Shown: in pieces, positions 9,129-17,002 of the stretch
Layout: every line of letters starts with the position of its first letter
How positions within the stretch are numbered: position 1 is the first letter of the stretch
Assembly (NCBI GenBank): GCA_031425035.1
Contig: JANPIN010000038.1
Coordinates: 1-64,000, forward strand
Length of the DNA stretch: 64,000 bases
From: M3007 sp031425035
Lineage (GTDB): Bacteria > Bacteroidota > Bacteroidia > Chitinophagales > Saprospiraceae
Direction: 5' to 3'
Made by a program: the position numbers and the translations under genes
The notes under the pieces: model-generated
Database searches by the model: none
What the model saw: the letters and a program-made list of their open reading frames with translations, nothing else
Told to the model about the DNA's origin: nothing

Positions 9129-11123
9129 ATGCCTACTGCCACCACGTCCGCCATTCACTACCAGGCGGAGAATATTTCGCCCGAAACCCTGCTTCATCTG
9201 TATGAGGAACTGGTGAAGCCCCGCCTCATCGAAGAAAAAATGCTCAATCTGCTGCGTCAGGGCCGTATATCCAAATGGTTTTCCGGCATCGGGCAGGAAG
9301 GTATTTCCGTGGGCGCCGCCGCCGCCCTGCTGCCCGACGAGGTGATTTTCACGATGCACCGCAACCTGGGTGTGTTTACCGTCCGGGAGGTGCCGCTCGA
9401 CCGGCTGTTTTGTCAATGGCAGGGGAAACGCCTCGGCTACACCAAAGCGCGGGATCGCTCTTTCCACTTCGGCGCTATGGAACATGGCATTGTGGGCATG
9501 ATCTCCCACCTCGGACCGCAACTTTCGCTGTCGGCCGGCGTGGCCATGGCCCATAAATTAAAAAAGGAAAAGCGGGTAAGCCTGGCCTTTACCGGCGATG
9601 GCGCCACCAGCCAGGGCGAATTTCATGAAGCACTCAACGTCGCTGCCGTCTGGAAACTGCCGGTTATTTTCCTGATTGAAAACAATGGATACGGCCTGTC
9701 CACGACCAAAAACGAGCAATACGCCTGCCGCGACCTGGTCGATCGCGCCGTCGGCTATGGCATGCGCAGCGCTAAAATAGACGGGAACAATATTCTGGAG
9801 GTTTACTCCACCATCCGCCAGGTAGCGGCCGAATTGCGGGAAAATCCGGAGCCTTTCCTGCTGGAATGTATGACGTTCCGGATGCGCGGCCACGAAGAAG
9901 CCAGCGGCACCAAATACGTCCCGCAGGAACTGATGGACACCTGGGCCAAGAAAGACCCGCTGGAGAACTACGAGCGCTGGTTGCAGGAGACAGGGGTTTT
10001 ACAGGAAAAAACGGCCGAAAATTTCCGTAAAAACTATAAAAAAACCATTCAGGATGCGGTGGAAGTGATGTTCGCCGAACCGGAACCCGTGCCAGATACC
10101 GCCGAAGAACTGGCCGATGTCTACGCTGAAGCCCCGGCTCCGGTCGCGGCCGGCGGCGAAAAAACGGAGACGCGTTTCATCGATGCCTTGTCGGACGGCA
10201 TGCGCACCGCCATGCAGCGTCACCCGAACCTGATCCTGATGGGCCAGGATATTGCCGACTACGGCGGGGTGTTTAAAATTACCAACGGGTTCGTGGAAGA
10301 ATTCGGCAAAGAGAGGGTGCGCAACACGCCGCTTTGCGAAAGCGCCATTGTCGGCATCAGCCTGGGCCTCTCGCTGGGTGGTTTCAAAAGCATGGTCGAA
10401 ATGCAGTTCGCCGACTTTGTGACCTGCGGTTTCAACCAGATTGTCAATAATTTAGCCAAGCTGCACTGGCGCTGGGGACAAGCCGCCGACGTGGTGATCC
10501 GTATGCCTACGGGCGGAGGCAGCGGCGCCGGGCCTTTCCATTCGCAAAGTAATGAAGCCTGGTTTACCCACGTGCCCGGACTGAAAATCGTGTATCCCAG
10601 CACACCGGAAGACGCCAAAGGGCTGATGCTGGCCGCGTTTGAAGATCCAAATCCGGTGATGTTTTTTGAACACAAAGGGTTGTATCGTTCGGAGAGCGGC
10701 CCGGTGCCGGCAGGTTTTTATACCGTGGAAATCGGCAAAGCGCGGCAGGTACGTACGGGCAACGACCTGAGTATTCTGACCTACGGCCTCGGCGTCCGCT
10801 GGGCCGAACTGGCTGCCAAAGAACTGGATATCGATGCCGACATCGTAGACCTGCGTTCGCTGGTGCCCCTCGACTATGAAGCGATTACGGCCTCCGTCAA
10901 AAAGACGAGCCGGGTGCTGGTGTTACATGAAGACACGCTTTTCGGGGGTATTGGCGGCGAAATTGCGGCCTGGATCACCGAGCATTTATTCGAACACCTC
11001 GATGCGCCGGTGCTGCGGGCGGCCAGTCTGGATACGCCGGTACCGTTTGCCATACCGCTGGAGCAGAATTTCTTTCCGATCGAACGACTGCGGGAACAAC
11101 TGCGGAAGTTGATGGCGTACTAG
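9129..11123 (+). CDS. Branched-chain 2-oxoacid dehydrogenase E1, fused alpha-beta
   Basis: This 664-residue thiamine-diphosphate enzyme decarboxylates 2-oxo acids (probably from Val, Leu and Ile) and transfers the acyl group to the lipoyl E2. Residues 1 to about 330 are the alpha subunit with the ThDP motif GDGATSQGEF...ENN (about 156-184) and the phosphorylation-loop-like RGHEEASGT. After an acidic Ala/Pro-rich linker, residues from about 343 are the beta subunit (ALSDGMRTAM, GQDIADYGGV, FADFVTCGFNQI). The fused form is common in Bacteroidota. E2 and E3 genes are not in the window. It could also act on pyruvate, but the sequence style favours branched-chain E1. Confidence 0.88.
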   Translation: MPTATTSAIHYQAENISPETLLHLYEELVKPRLIEEKMLNLLRQGRISKWFSGIGQEGISVGAAAALLPDEVIFTMHRNLGVFTVREVPLDRLFCQWQGKRLGYTKARDRSFHFGAMEHGIVGMISHLGPQLSLSAGVAMAHKLKKEKRVSLAFTGDGATSQGEFHEALNVAAVWKLPVIFLIENNGYGLSTTKNEQYACRDLVDRAVGYGMRSAKIDGNNILEVYSTIRQVAAELRENPEPFLLECMTFRMRGHEEASGTKYVPQELMDTWAKKDPLENYERWLQETGVLQEKTAENFRKNYKKTIQDAVEVMFAEPEPVPDTAEELADVYAEAPAPVAAGGEKTETRFIDALSDGMRTAMQRHPNLILMGQDIADYGGVFKITNGFVEEFGKERVRNTPLCESAIVGISLGLSLGGFKSMVEMQFADFVTCGFNQIVNNLAKLHWRWGQAADVVIRMPTGGGSGAGPFHSQSNEAWFTHVPGLKIVYPSTPEDAKGLMLAAFEDPNPVMFFEHKGLYRSESGPVPAGFYTVEIGKARQVRTGNDLSILTYGLGVRWAELAAKELDIDADIVDLRSLVPLDYEAITASVKKTSRVLVLHEDTLFGGIGGEIAAWITEHLFEHLDAPVLRAASLDTPVPFAIPLEQNFFPIERLREQLRKLMAY

Positions 11124-11125
11124 GC

Positions 11126-12199
11126 TTATTTACCGCCATACCACTTACGCAAAACCCCTTCCCCCAGTTTACCCTGCGGCGTGTAATCCCGCTCGGGGTA
11201 GCCTTCATGGCCCTGCATATTGGGAAACCATTTCCAGAGAAACCCGCCGGCCCACCAGGGTTCCGCCTGGAACGTCGACAACAGGGCTTCCAGGCAGTTG
11301 GCCTGCGCCGCCTGGTTGATGGCGCGGCTTTCGACCCCATTTTCCAGCTCCCAGGTGCGCCAACCCGCACTATCGACGCTCAAATAACCATATTCGGTAA
11401 AGAGGATGGGTTTATTCTCATGCTGCGCACTGAACGACCGCAGCTGCTCGCGCACCGGCCGCCAGGCAGAACGCAGGGAATCCACGTCGGGGGTAGCCGT
11501 GGGCACCAGGGGGAAATACGCGCTGAGGCCAATGTAGTCCACCTGATCCCAAAAAGGCGTGTTCTGGTAATCCGCCCAGGTGGCGCAGTACGTGATCTGG
11601 CCGTGGTATACGTCGCGTATTTTCCGGATCAAACCGCGCCAGAAATCAGGTCGTTTGACCACCGCGACGGCAAATTCCGTCCCCACACAGAACAGATCGA
11701 CCTTCGCGCTATCGGCCAGCACAGCCATTGGCAAAATGTATTTTTCGTAGGCCGCTTCCCATTTTTCCCAGTCCTCCGTTTTATCAAAATCGAGACTGCC
11801 CGGCCAGCTTCCGGGAATATATACCTGGGGTTTGAGCATGACTTTCATCCCGCCCGCATGGGCCATTTCGATACAGGTCCGTACACCTTCCGGGGTTTCG
11901 CCCCACCACTGTTTGCCATGGGTATTGTAATGGACGTCCGGCATGCCCAAACGGGTGAAAGCATACGGTACTACGGCGATCCAGTTGGCGCCGATTGCTT
12001 GCAGGGCGACAATCGGGTTTTCCGTTAACTGACGGGGCGGCGCGACGAAGGTCAAACCGTTCATTTTTCCGGCAATCGGTTCGCTGGCCGTGCGGGAGGG
12101 CTCGTGTAAAATGGGCGCTGCGCCGGAAGGCGTTACCGGTTTGGAAGGCGACGTACAGAGAGCTAAAACCGACAGGAAGGCAAAGAGCAGGAATTTCAT
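11126..12199 (-). CDS. GH113-like glycoside hydrolase lipoprotein
   Basis: This 357-residue protein has a lipoprotein signal peptide (VLALC, lipidation Cys about 15) and a TIM-barrel resembling glycoside hydrolase family 113 (beta-1,4-mannanase type). Likely catalytic Glu residues lie in FCVGTEFAVAV (about 172) and ILFTEYGYLS (about 267). The motifs MKVMLKPQVYIPGSWPG and VDYIGLSAYFPL fit the family. It would sit at the cell envelope. Its stop lies 2 nt from the stop of the convergent E1 gene. The exact substrate is inferred only from family resemblance. Confidence 0.75.
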   Translation of the reverse strand: MKFLLFAFLSVLALCTSPSKPVTPSGAAPILHEPSRTASEPIAGKMNGLTFVAPPRQLTENPIVALQAIGANWIAVVPYAFTRLGMPDVHYNTHGKQWWGETPEGVRTCIEMAHAGGMKVMLKPQVYIPGSWPGSLDFDKTEDWEKWEAAYEKYILPMAVLADSAKVDLFCVGTEFAVAVVKRPDFWRGLIRKIRDVYHGQITYCATWADYQNTPFWDQVDYIGLSAYFPLVPTATPDVDSLRSAWRPVREQLRSFSAQHENKPILFTEYGYLSVDSAGWRTWELENGVESRAINQAAQANCLEALLSTFQAEPWWAGGFLWKWFPNMQGHEGYPERDYTPQGKLGEGVLRKWYGGK

Positions 12200-12216
12200 A
12201 GCGGTAATTAAGTAAT

Positions 12217-13275
12217 TTAGTCTTTTACCCGCCCGAAACCCAGGGTTTTCAACATCCAGGTGGGCAGGGGGCGGGCCGGATGACGGCGTTTCCGCAGATC
12301 CAGGTACCAGCCTATTTTTTTCAGAATCGGAATTTTATGCGTTTCGACAAATTCAATAAGCGTACCGTCGGGATCTTCGATGTAGGAAAAATACCCGGCT
12401 GCTTCGCCCATATCGAAGCTGCCACTGCTATCCACCGTAAAGGGATGACCGCGTTCGGCACAAAATGCTTTCATTTCGGTCATGCCGGTAATATCGAAAC
12501 ACAGGTGGATGAAACCCAGATCACCCCAGAAACGATTTTCATAAATGGCGCGCGGCGTTCGATCGAGGGCTTGCACCAGTTCGATTTCCGTGGCGCCCAG
12601 CAGTCGGCTGAACGGCCCCACCCGTTGCTGGCTATGCCTTAATAAGACCCGCCGGTAACGTCCCATGCCACCGTCAACACCGTGTAAATCATTGAAACTG
12701 TCGGTTTGATCATAGACCACTGTGTCATACCCCAGCAGTTCGGTGTAAAATTTAAGCGAGCGATCCATGTTGCTCACCCCAATAATGCCGCCGTACATAC
12801 CGCCGGTTTGAAAGCCGTCACTTTTAGTGAACCAGTCCTCTGCACCCACCACTTCGAAGGTCAGTCCCCAGGGGTCTTTCAAAAAAAAATGCTCGCTGCC
12901 GTCCGCGCGGGTTTGCGGCGTAGTCAACAGGTTGACGCCCTTTTCCCGTAAATTGTGAAAGCAGGCGGCCACGTCTTTGCATTTTATTTTGGCCACAAAA
13001 ATGCCCAGATCGCCAAGTTGGGGCTGAAAAACGGGCGGCACAGGCGTGCGTCCGGTGTACTGCCAGATTTCCATACCGCCACCGCCCTGCATATTGAGCG
13101 CGAGAATGGCGTGGCGCGCCTGGGGCTGGCCGCCCGTATAAGGCAGCATGAGACCAGCGACGGCGGCTTCCTCAAACATGGGTACGTCCATACCAAAGGT
13201 TTGGCGATACCAGCGGAAAGCAGCGTGCACATCGGTGACGCCGATGCCGATTTGTTGAATACCGGAAATAAACAC
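12217..13275 (-). CDS. Two-domain VOC family (glyoxalase/dioxygenase-like) protein
   Basis: This 352-residue protein contains two vicinal-oxygen-chelate modules, about residues 3-150 (IQQIGIGVTDVHAAFRWY) and 155-320 (GGIIGVSNMDRSLKFYTELLGYD, ending DPDGTLIEFVE). Proteins of this shape are metal-dependent lyases, isomerases or ring-cleaving dioxygenases. The substrate is not evident. The start appears to be GTG at 13275, and no better ATG precedes the first VOC strand. A consensus -7 box lies about 36 nt upstream. It runs in the same direction as the GH113-like gene, with a 17-nt gap. Confidence 0.75.
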   Translation of the reverse strand: MFISGIQQIGIGVTDVHAAFRWYRQTFGMDVPMFEEAAVAGLMLPYTGGQPQARHAILALNMQGGGGMEIWQYTGRTPVPPVFQPQLGDLGIFVAKIKCKDVAACFHNLREKGVNLLTTPQTRADGSEHFFLKDPWGLTFEVVGAEDWFTKSDGFQTGGMYGGIIGVSNMDRSLKFYTELLGYDTVVYDQTDSFNDLHGVDGGMGRYRRVLLRHSQQRVGPFSRLLGATEIELVQALDRTPRAIYENRFWGDLGFIHLCFDITGMTEMKAFCAERGHPFTVDSSGSFDMGEAAGYFSYIEDPDGTLIEFVETHKIPILKKIGWYLDLRKRRHPARPLPTWMLKTLGFGRVKD

Positions 13276-13310
13276 AGGACCTAGACTTAATAATGGTGAA
13301 TAAAGAGCGG

Positions 13311-13318
13311 CAAAGATA
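13311..13318 (-). promoter_or_regulatory. -7 box for the VOC gene
   Basis: The minus strand reads TATCTTTG, a full match to TAnnTTTG, 35 nt before the GTG start. Confidence 0.5.
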
Positions 13319-13378
13319 GAAAAGCACCCGTTGGGAAAAACGATTGTACTTCGCTGCTACTGCATAAAATTAGCGGAC

Positions 13379-13386
13379 GAATTTTG
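13379..13386 (+). promoter_or_regulatory. -7 box for the coiled-coil protein gene
   Basis: GAATTTTG has one mismatch to TAnnTTTG, 30 nt before the ATG at 13417. Confidence 0.35.
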
Positions 13387-13416
13387 CGTTTTGGGGCCTT
13401 AAAAATCTTGATCACT

Positions 13417-14532
13417 ATGCCGAATCGCCTTTTTATACTCTTCGCCGCCGCTTTATTCTCTTGTCCGGCGTTTGCCCAGACTTCCCGAAAGATCAAACTG
13501 ACGCCGGTATCGATTGGCTTCGATCTGCCGCCTTCCTATAAACAGCGCACTTTTATTAAGGGTCTGGCCGGTTTCACCAGTAAAATTGACCAGTTGGTGG
13601 GCGCCATGATCATCATCGACGGCGATAAGACTTCCGTACTAACCCGTTTTGTTCGTCAGGACCGGCCACCGGTGGTGATGGCGGCTACTTCCGACGTGAT
13701 TTACAGCGCTAAAATTGATTCCAAATTCAAATTCAACGGCAGTTACAGTATTGGCTCCACCAAAATTGCCAAAGACGTGATCAATGAACTGATCGTCACG
13801 GACGTCGGTTCCGCTTTTTTGCCGGAAGACTACATTCCATACGTGGAAATTTGCCGGGCGTCCACCAACGTCAGCCCGGAAACGCGCCGGAAAACCTACT
13901 ACGTGCGGTCGGCTAAACTCACCACGGTATACACCCGCGCTTTTCAAAAAATTACCGGCGATTCCGACGTCAGTGGCGTGGTGTTCAGCGTTGGCGGAGA
14001 AGTGTACAGCAGCTCCGATCAATTCAAACTGGACTATGTCGTCTCGGTCGACCTGGTGAGCCTGGAGAAATTACTGTCGCTGCAGAACTGTAACGACTTG
14101 ATTAACAATGAAGAACTGGCCCGCCGCGAAAAAGCCGAACGCGCCCGACTGGACGCCCAGCGCGCCGAAGAAGACCGCATGGCCAGGATGGGGGAAGCGG
14201 CTGTCGCCAAACAGCAGGTGGAGGAATTGAAAAAAACACTGGGGGAAAACATCGTGAAATCAGAAGAAATGCAACGCCAACTACGCGAAGCCCAGGATAA
14301 AGAACACCTCGCTTTAGAACAACTGCATACCGCTATTCAGCGCGCCGACGACATGACGGCCAAAGCCCAGACCGCCCAGCAAAACGTAGAAAACCGGGAA
14401 AACATCATCCTGACTTTCAAGAATAAAGAAGGTAAAGTACTGGAAATCAAAAGCCTGGAAGAACTGAGCGAAGAAAAATTACGCGATCTCGGCTTCGACG
14501 TGGAAATCCTAAAGGAAGAACCTAAAAACTAA
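13417..14532 (+). CDS. Exported protein with C-terminal coiled coil, unknown function
   Basis: This 371-residue protein starts with a signal peptide (MPNRLFILFAAALFSCPAFA, cleavage likely after AFA). A mixed alpha/beta region without recognised motifs follows to about 225. A long charged coiled coil occupies about 225-335 (repeats of EEL, REAQ, KAQTAQQ), and the tail is acidic. I cannot name a family. The start at 13417 gives the signal peptide; an in-frame ATG 11 codons earlier does not. It converges on the WD40 gene with a 4-nt overlap of stops. Confidence 0.7.
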   Translation: MPNRLFILFAAALFSCPAFAQTSRKIKLTPVSIGFDLPPSYKQRTFIKGLAGFTSKIDQLVGAMIIIDGDKTSVLTRFVRQDRPPVVMAATSDVIYSAKIDSKFKFNGSYSIGSTKIAKDVINELIVTDVGSAFLPEDYIPYVEICRASTNVSPETRRKTYYVRSAKLTTVYTRAFQKITGDSDVSGVVFSVGGEVYSSSDQFKLDYVVSVDLVSLEKLLSLQNCNDLINNEELARREKAERARLDAQRAEEDRMARMGEAAVAKQQVEELKKTLGENIVKSEEMQRQLREAQDKEHLALEQLHTAIQRADDMTAKAQTAQQNVENRENIILTFKNKEGKVLEIKSLEELSEEKLRDLGFDVEILKEEPKN

Positions 14533-15428
14533 GATTCCACGCGCCAGATCATGGCGGAATAATCGTCGCTGGCCGTAATGAGGGCATCGGGCAACCACAA
14601 TAGCCGGTTAACGGAGTGTATATGGCTGCCGAAACGCAGGGTGTCCACCACTTTCAGTAATTCATAACTCTGCGCATCCCAGATTTTAAACGTCTTGTCG
14701 CGGCTGGCGGTGGCGAGCCACTGACCATCGTGCGAAAAAGCCAGGTGATTAATAGTAAAGCGGTGGGCGGGAATTTCAAGCAGCGGTGGCGCTTCCGTTT
14801 CCAGAGCCCAAACCCGCAGCATAGCGTCGCGCCCCCCGCTGATCAGCTGGGTTTGATCGCGGCTATACAGCAGGGTAAATACCGAAGGCAGGTGCGCATT
14901 CAAAATAATGCGGCGCACCGCCAGCGTTTTTTCGTCCAGTAAATAAATATGCCCATCGCTGGCGCCCACGGCCAGTTCCTGCCGCTGGGCCGAGTAGGCG
15001 ATGGCGCGCAGCGGCCGGTCGGACACCTGTACACTCTCCATACTGCGTTTTTCGCGCACCGACCAGCGGGTGAGCAGCCCGTCTCCACCTATACTGTATA
15101 ACCAATCCGCAACGACCAGCAGCCCATACACCCCCAGCCGGTGATGCTGTACGTTGCGGGTTCGCGCCGGGTCCTGCAGATCGACCCAATGCAAACCGCC
15201 ATCCATGTTTCCGGCCACCAGCAACTGACGCTCCGGCAGGTGCAACAGCGAAAAAATCCGCGTTTCTACCGCCACGACCAGCCTCCCAAGTTCCGGGTTA
15301 TCCAGCGACCATTCTACGATCCAGCCATCGCCGCCGGCCGTTAGGAAATATCTTTCGTCTTGTCCGGCACTCAGCGTATACAAGGCCGCTTTATGGCCGG
15401 TAGAGGTATGTATTTTTTCAATATGCAT
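14529..15428 (-). CDS. WD40 repeat beta-propeller protein
   Basis: This protein of about 299 residues is made almost wholly of WD40 repeats, as seen in VFTLLYSRDQTQLISGGRDAMLRVW and LAFSHDGQWLATASRDKTFKIWD-type blades; seven blades fit the length. Such cytosolic propellers are interaction scaffolds. No catalytic domain is present. I place the start at the ATG at 15428 (MHIEKIHTSTGH), because the 23 codons upstream lack blade sequence; ATG at 15497 is the alternative. Its stop overlaps that of the convergent coiled-coil gene. Confidence 0.8.
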   Translation of the reverse strand: MHIEKIHTSTGHKAALYTLSAGQDERYFLTAGGDGWIVEWSLDNPELGRLVVAVETRIFSLLHLPERQLLVAGNMDGGLHWVDLQDPARTRNVQHHRLGVYGLLVVADWLYSIGGDGLLTRWSVREKRSMESVQVSDRPLRAIAYSAQRQELAVGASDGHIYLLDEKTLAVRRIILNAHLPSVFTLLYSRDQTQLISGGRDAMLRVWALETEAPPLLEIPAHRFTINHLAFSHDGQWLATASRDKTFKIWDAQSYELLKVVDTLRFGSHIHSVNRLLWLPDALITASDDYSAMIWRVES

Positions 15429-15871
15429 AAAAGGGGTGGTAGAGGAGCGTGGTAGCCGACTCAAAGTTGGCATAAATGTCTGATCCATTATAAGCAAGTT
15501 TGCATATAGGGTTATCCGTTACCTGAAATCCGACATTTTTCAAGATCACCTTGCGCTGATGATAGTACAAATAAAAAAAATTTATGGGCAACAAACAGGC
15601 TGCAAAATTATACTGTCAATTGGCCTGTTTGTTGATTATGCGCTGCCAACCGGCAATTCTGCCAATGTGTACCTGGGGCCCATAAAAAGGATGAACTGTC
15701 AGGATTTGGTAACAAGAACCCCTGTCAAAAGACAATTAACTCATTTTTAAAGGTTCCTTAAAGATTAAGGTTCTTTCTTTAGGTTACTTTTCAAAGCCTT
15801 ATAGTCTTCATCCCAGTACCAAATTTTTGTCATTCCAGGAACGTGTTTCCTTATTTGGTTTACTAAAATCT
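15429..15871. other. Intergenic region
   Basis: This AT-richer stretch lies between divergent genes. A 63-codon plus-strand frame (15559-15750) shows no domain or composition bias. No strong hairpin is visible. It presumably holds both promoters. Confidence 0.4.
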
Positions 15872-16903
15872 ATGGCTGATCCCGTGCAAAATTCTCGAAT
15901 TTGGTCTGCTGAGCAGGCTACTACCTGGTACGCTCAACAAGGCTGGCCAGTCGGTTGTAACTTCATTCCCAGCAATGCCATTAATGAGCTGGAAATGTGG
16001 CAGGCCGACACTTTTGACCCAGCTATTATTCACCGCGAACTTTCGCTGGCCGAAAGTCTGGGCATGAATACCGTCCGCGTTTATCTGCATAACCTGGCTT
16101 GGGAAACCGACGCCGAGGGATTGAAAGAGCGGATGCGCGTGTTTCTCGACCTGGCCGAACTCCACCATATCCGGGTGATTTTCGTTATTTTCGATGACTG
16201 CTGGAATGAAGATCCGCAACCCGGCAAACAACCGGAGCCGAAACCCGGCGTACACAACAGCGGCTGGCTGCAGGCGCCCGGTAAAGAACGCCTGATGAAC
16301 CCCGAAACCTGGGGGCCGCTTGAAGGCTACGTAAAAGACATTCTGCACAGCTTTGACGGCGATAACCGCATTTTGCTGTGGGACATTTACAACGAGCCCG
16401 GCAACAGCGGTTATTTACTGCAATCCCTGCCGCTGCTGAAAAAAGCATTTGAATGGGCCTGGGCCGTGCGGCCGTCACAGCCGATCAGTTCGGCGCCCTG
16501 GAACCCGGAATTTACCGAATTGAACGCTTTCCAGCTGGATAACTCCGACGTGATCACCTTCCACAACTACCTGGATGCGGAAAACCTGCAGGAAGAAATT
16601 ACGGAATTGGAAAAACGCGGCCGCCCCATCATCTGCACCGAATACATGGCCCGTTCGCTGAACAGCCGTTTCGATACCCACCTGGCCATTTTCAAACGCC
16701 ACCGGATCGGAGCCATCAATTGGGGTCTGGTGGCCGGCAAAACCAACACCATTTATCCCTGGAAAACCGTACCCGATGCGGATACCCAGGTGGTCTGGTT
16801 CCACGATATTTTTTACCCGGATGGTTCCGTGTACGACCCGAAGGAAGCCGCAGTGATCCGGCAGATGACGGGGGTAACTCCGGCGCCGGAACCCGTTTCC
16901 TGA
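15872..16903 (+). CDS. GH5-like cellulase/mannanase-family hydrolase
   Basis: This 343-residue TIM-barrel resembles glycoside hydrolase family 5. Catalytic candidates are the acid/base Glu in WDIYNEPGNSG (about 174) and the nucleophile Glu in CTEYMAR (about 255). The conserved NTVRVYLHNLAWE and HNYLD strands also fit. No signal peptide is apparent, so it may be cytosolic or leave by another route. The chosen start is ATG at 15872 (MADPVQ); the frame is open 15 codons further upstream. Polymer specificity cannot be decided here. Confidence 0.78.
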   Translation: MADPVQNSRIWSAEQATTWYAQQGWPVGCNFIPSNAINELEMWQADTFDPAIIHRELSLAESLGMNTVRVYLHNLAWETDAEGLKERMRVFLDLAELHHIRVIFVIFDDCWNEDPQPGKQPEPKPGVHNSGWLQAPGKERLMNPETWGPLEGYVKDILHSFDGDNRILLWDIYNEPGNSGYLLQSLPLLKKAFEWAWAVRPSQPISSAPWNPEFTELNAFQLDNSDVITFHNYLDAENLQEEITELEKRGRPIICTEYMARSLNSRFDTHLAIFKRHRIGAINWGLVAGKTNTIYPWKTVPDADTQVVWFHDIFYPDGSVYDPKEAAVIRQMTGVTPAPEPVS

Positions 16904-16920
16904 TTTTTAAATTTAATTTG

Positions 16921-16957
16921 AAACTGCTACTCCGGGCTTCCGGGGTGGCAGTTTTTT
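16921..16957 (+). terminator. Terminator after the GH5-like gene
   Basis: AAACTGCTACTCCGGG pairs with the CCGGGGTGGCAGTTT arm through a CTTC loop, with two G:T pairs. A run of T follows. Confidence 0.85.
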
Positions 16958-17002
16958 ATTTTAACACTTGCCTTGTATATGTTTTCCAGTTGGCGGACAT
17001 GA

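Noticed and set aside
15559..15750. 63-codon frame between the WD40 and GH5-like genes
   Set aside because: No domain, unusual composition and no start context.
11126..16903. Polysaccharide utilisation locus built on the GH113-like and GH5-like genes
   Set aside because: No SusC/SusD pair or other hydrolases lie nearby, and the two genes are separated by unrelated genes on different strands.
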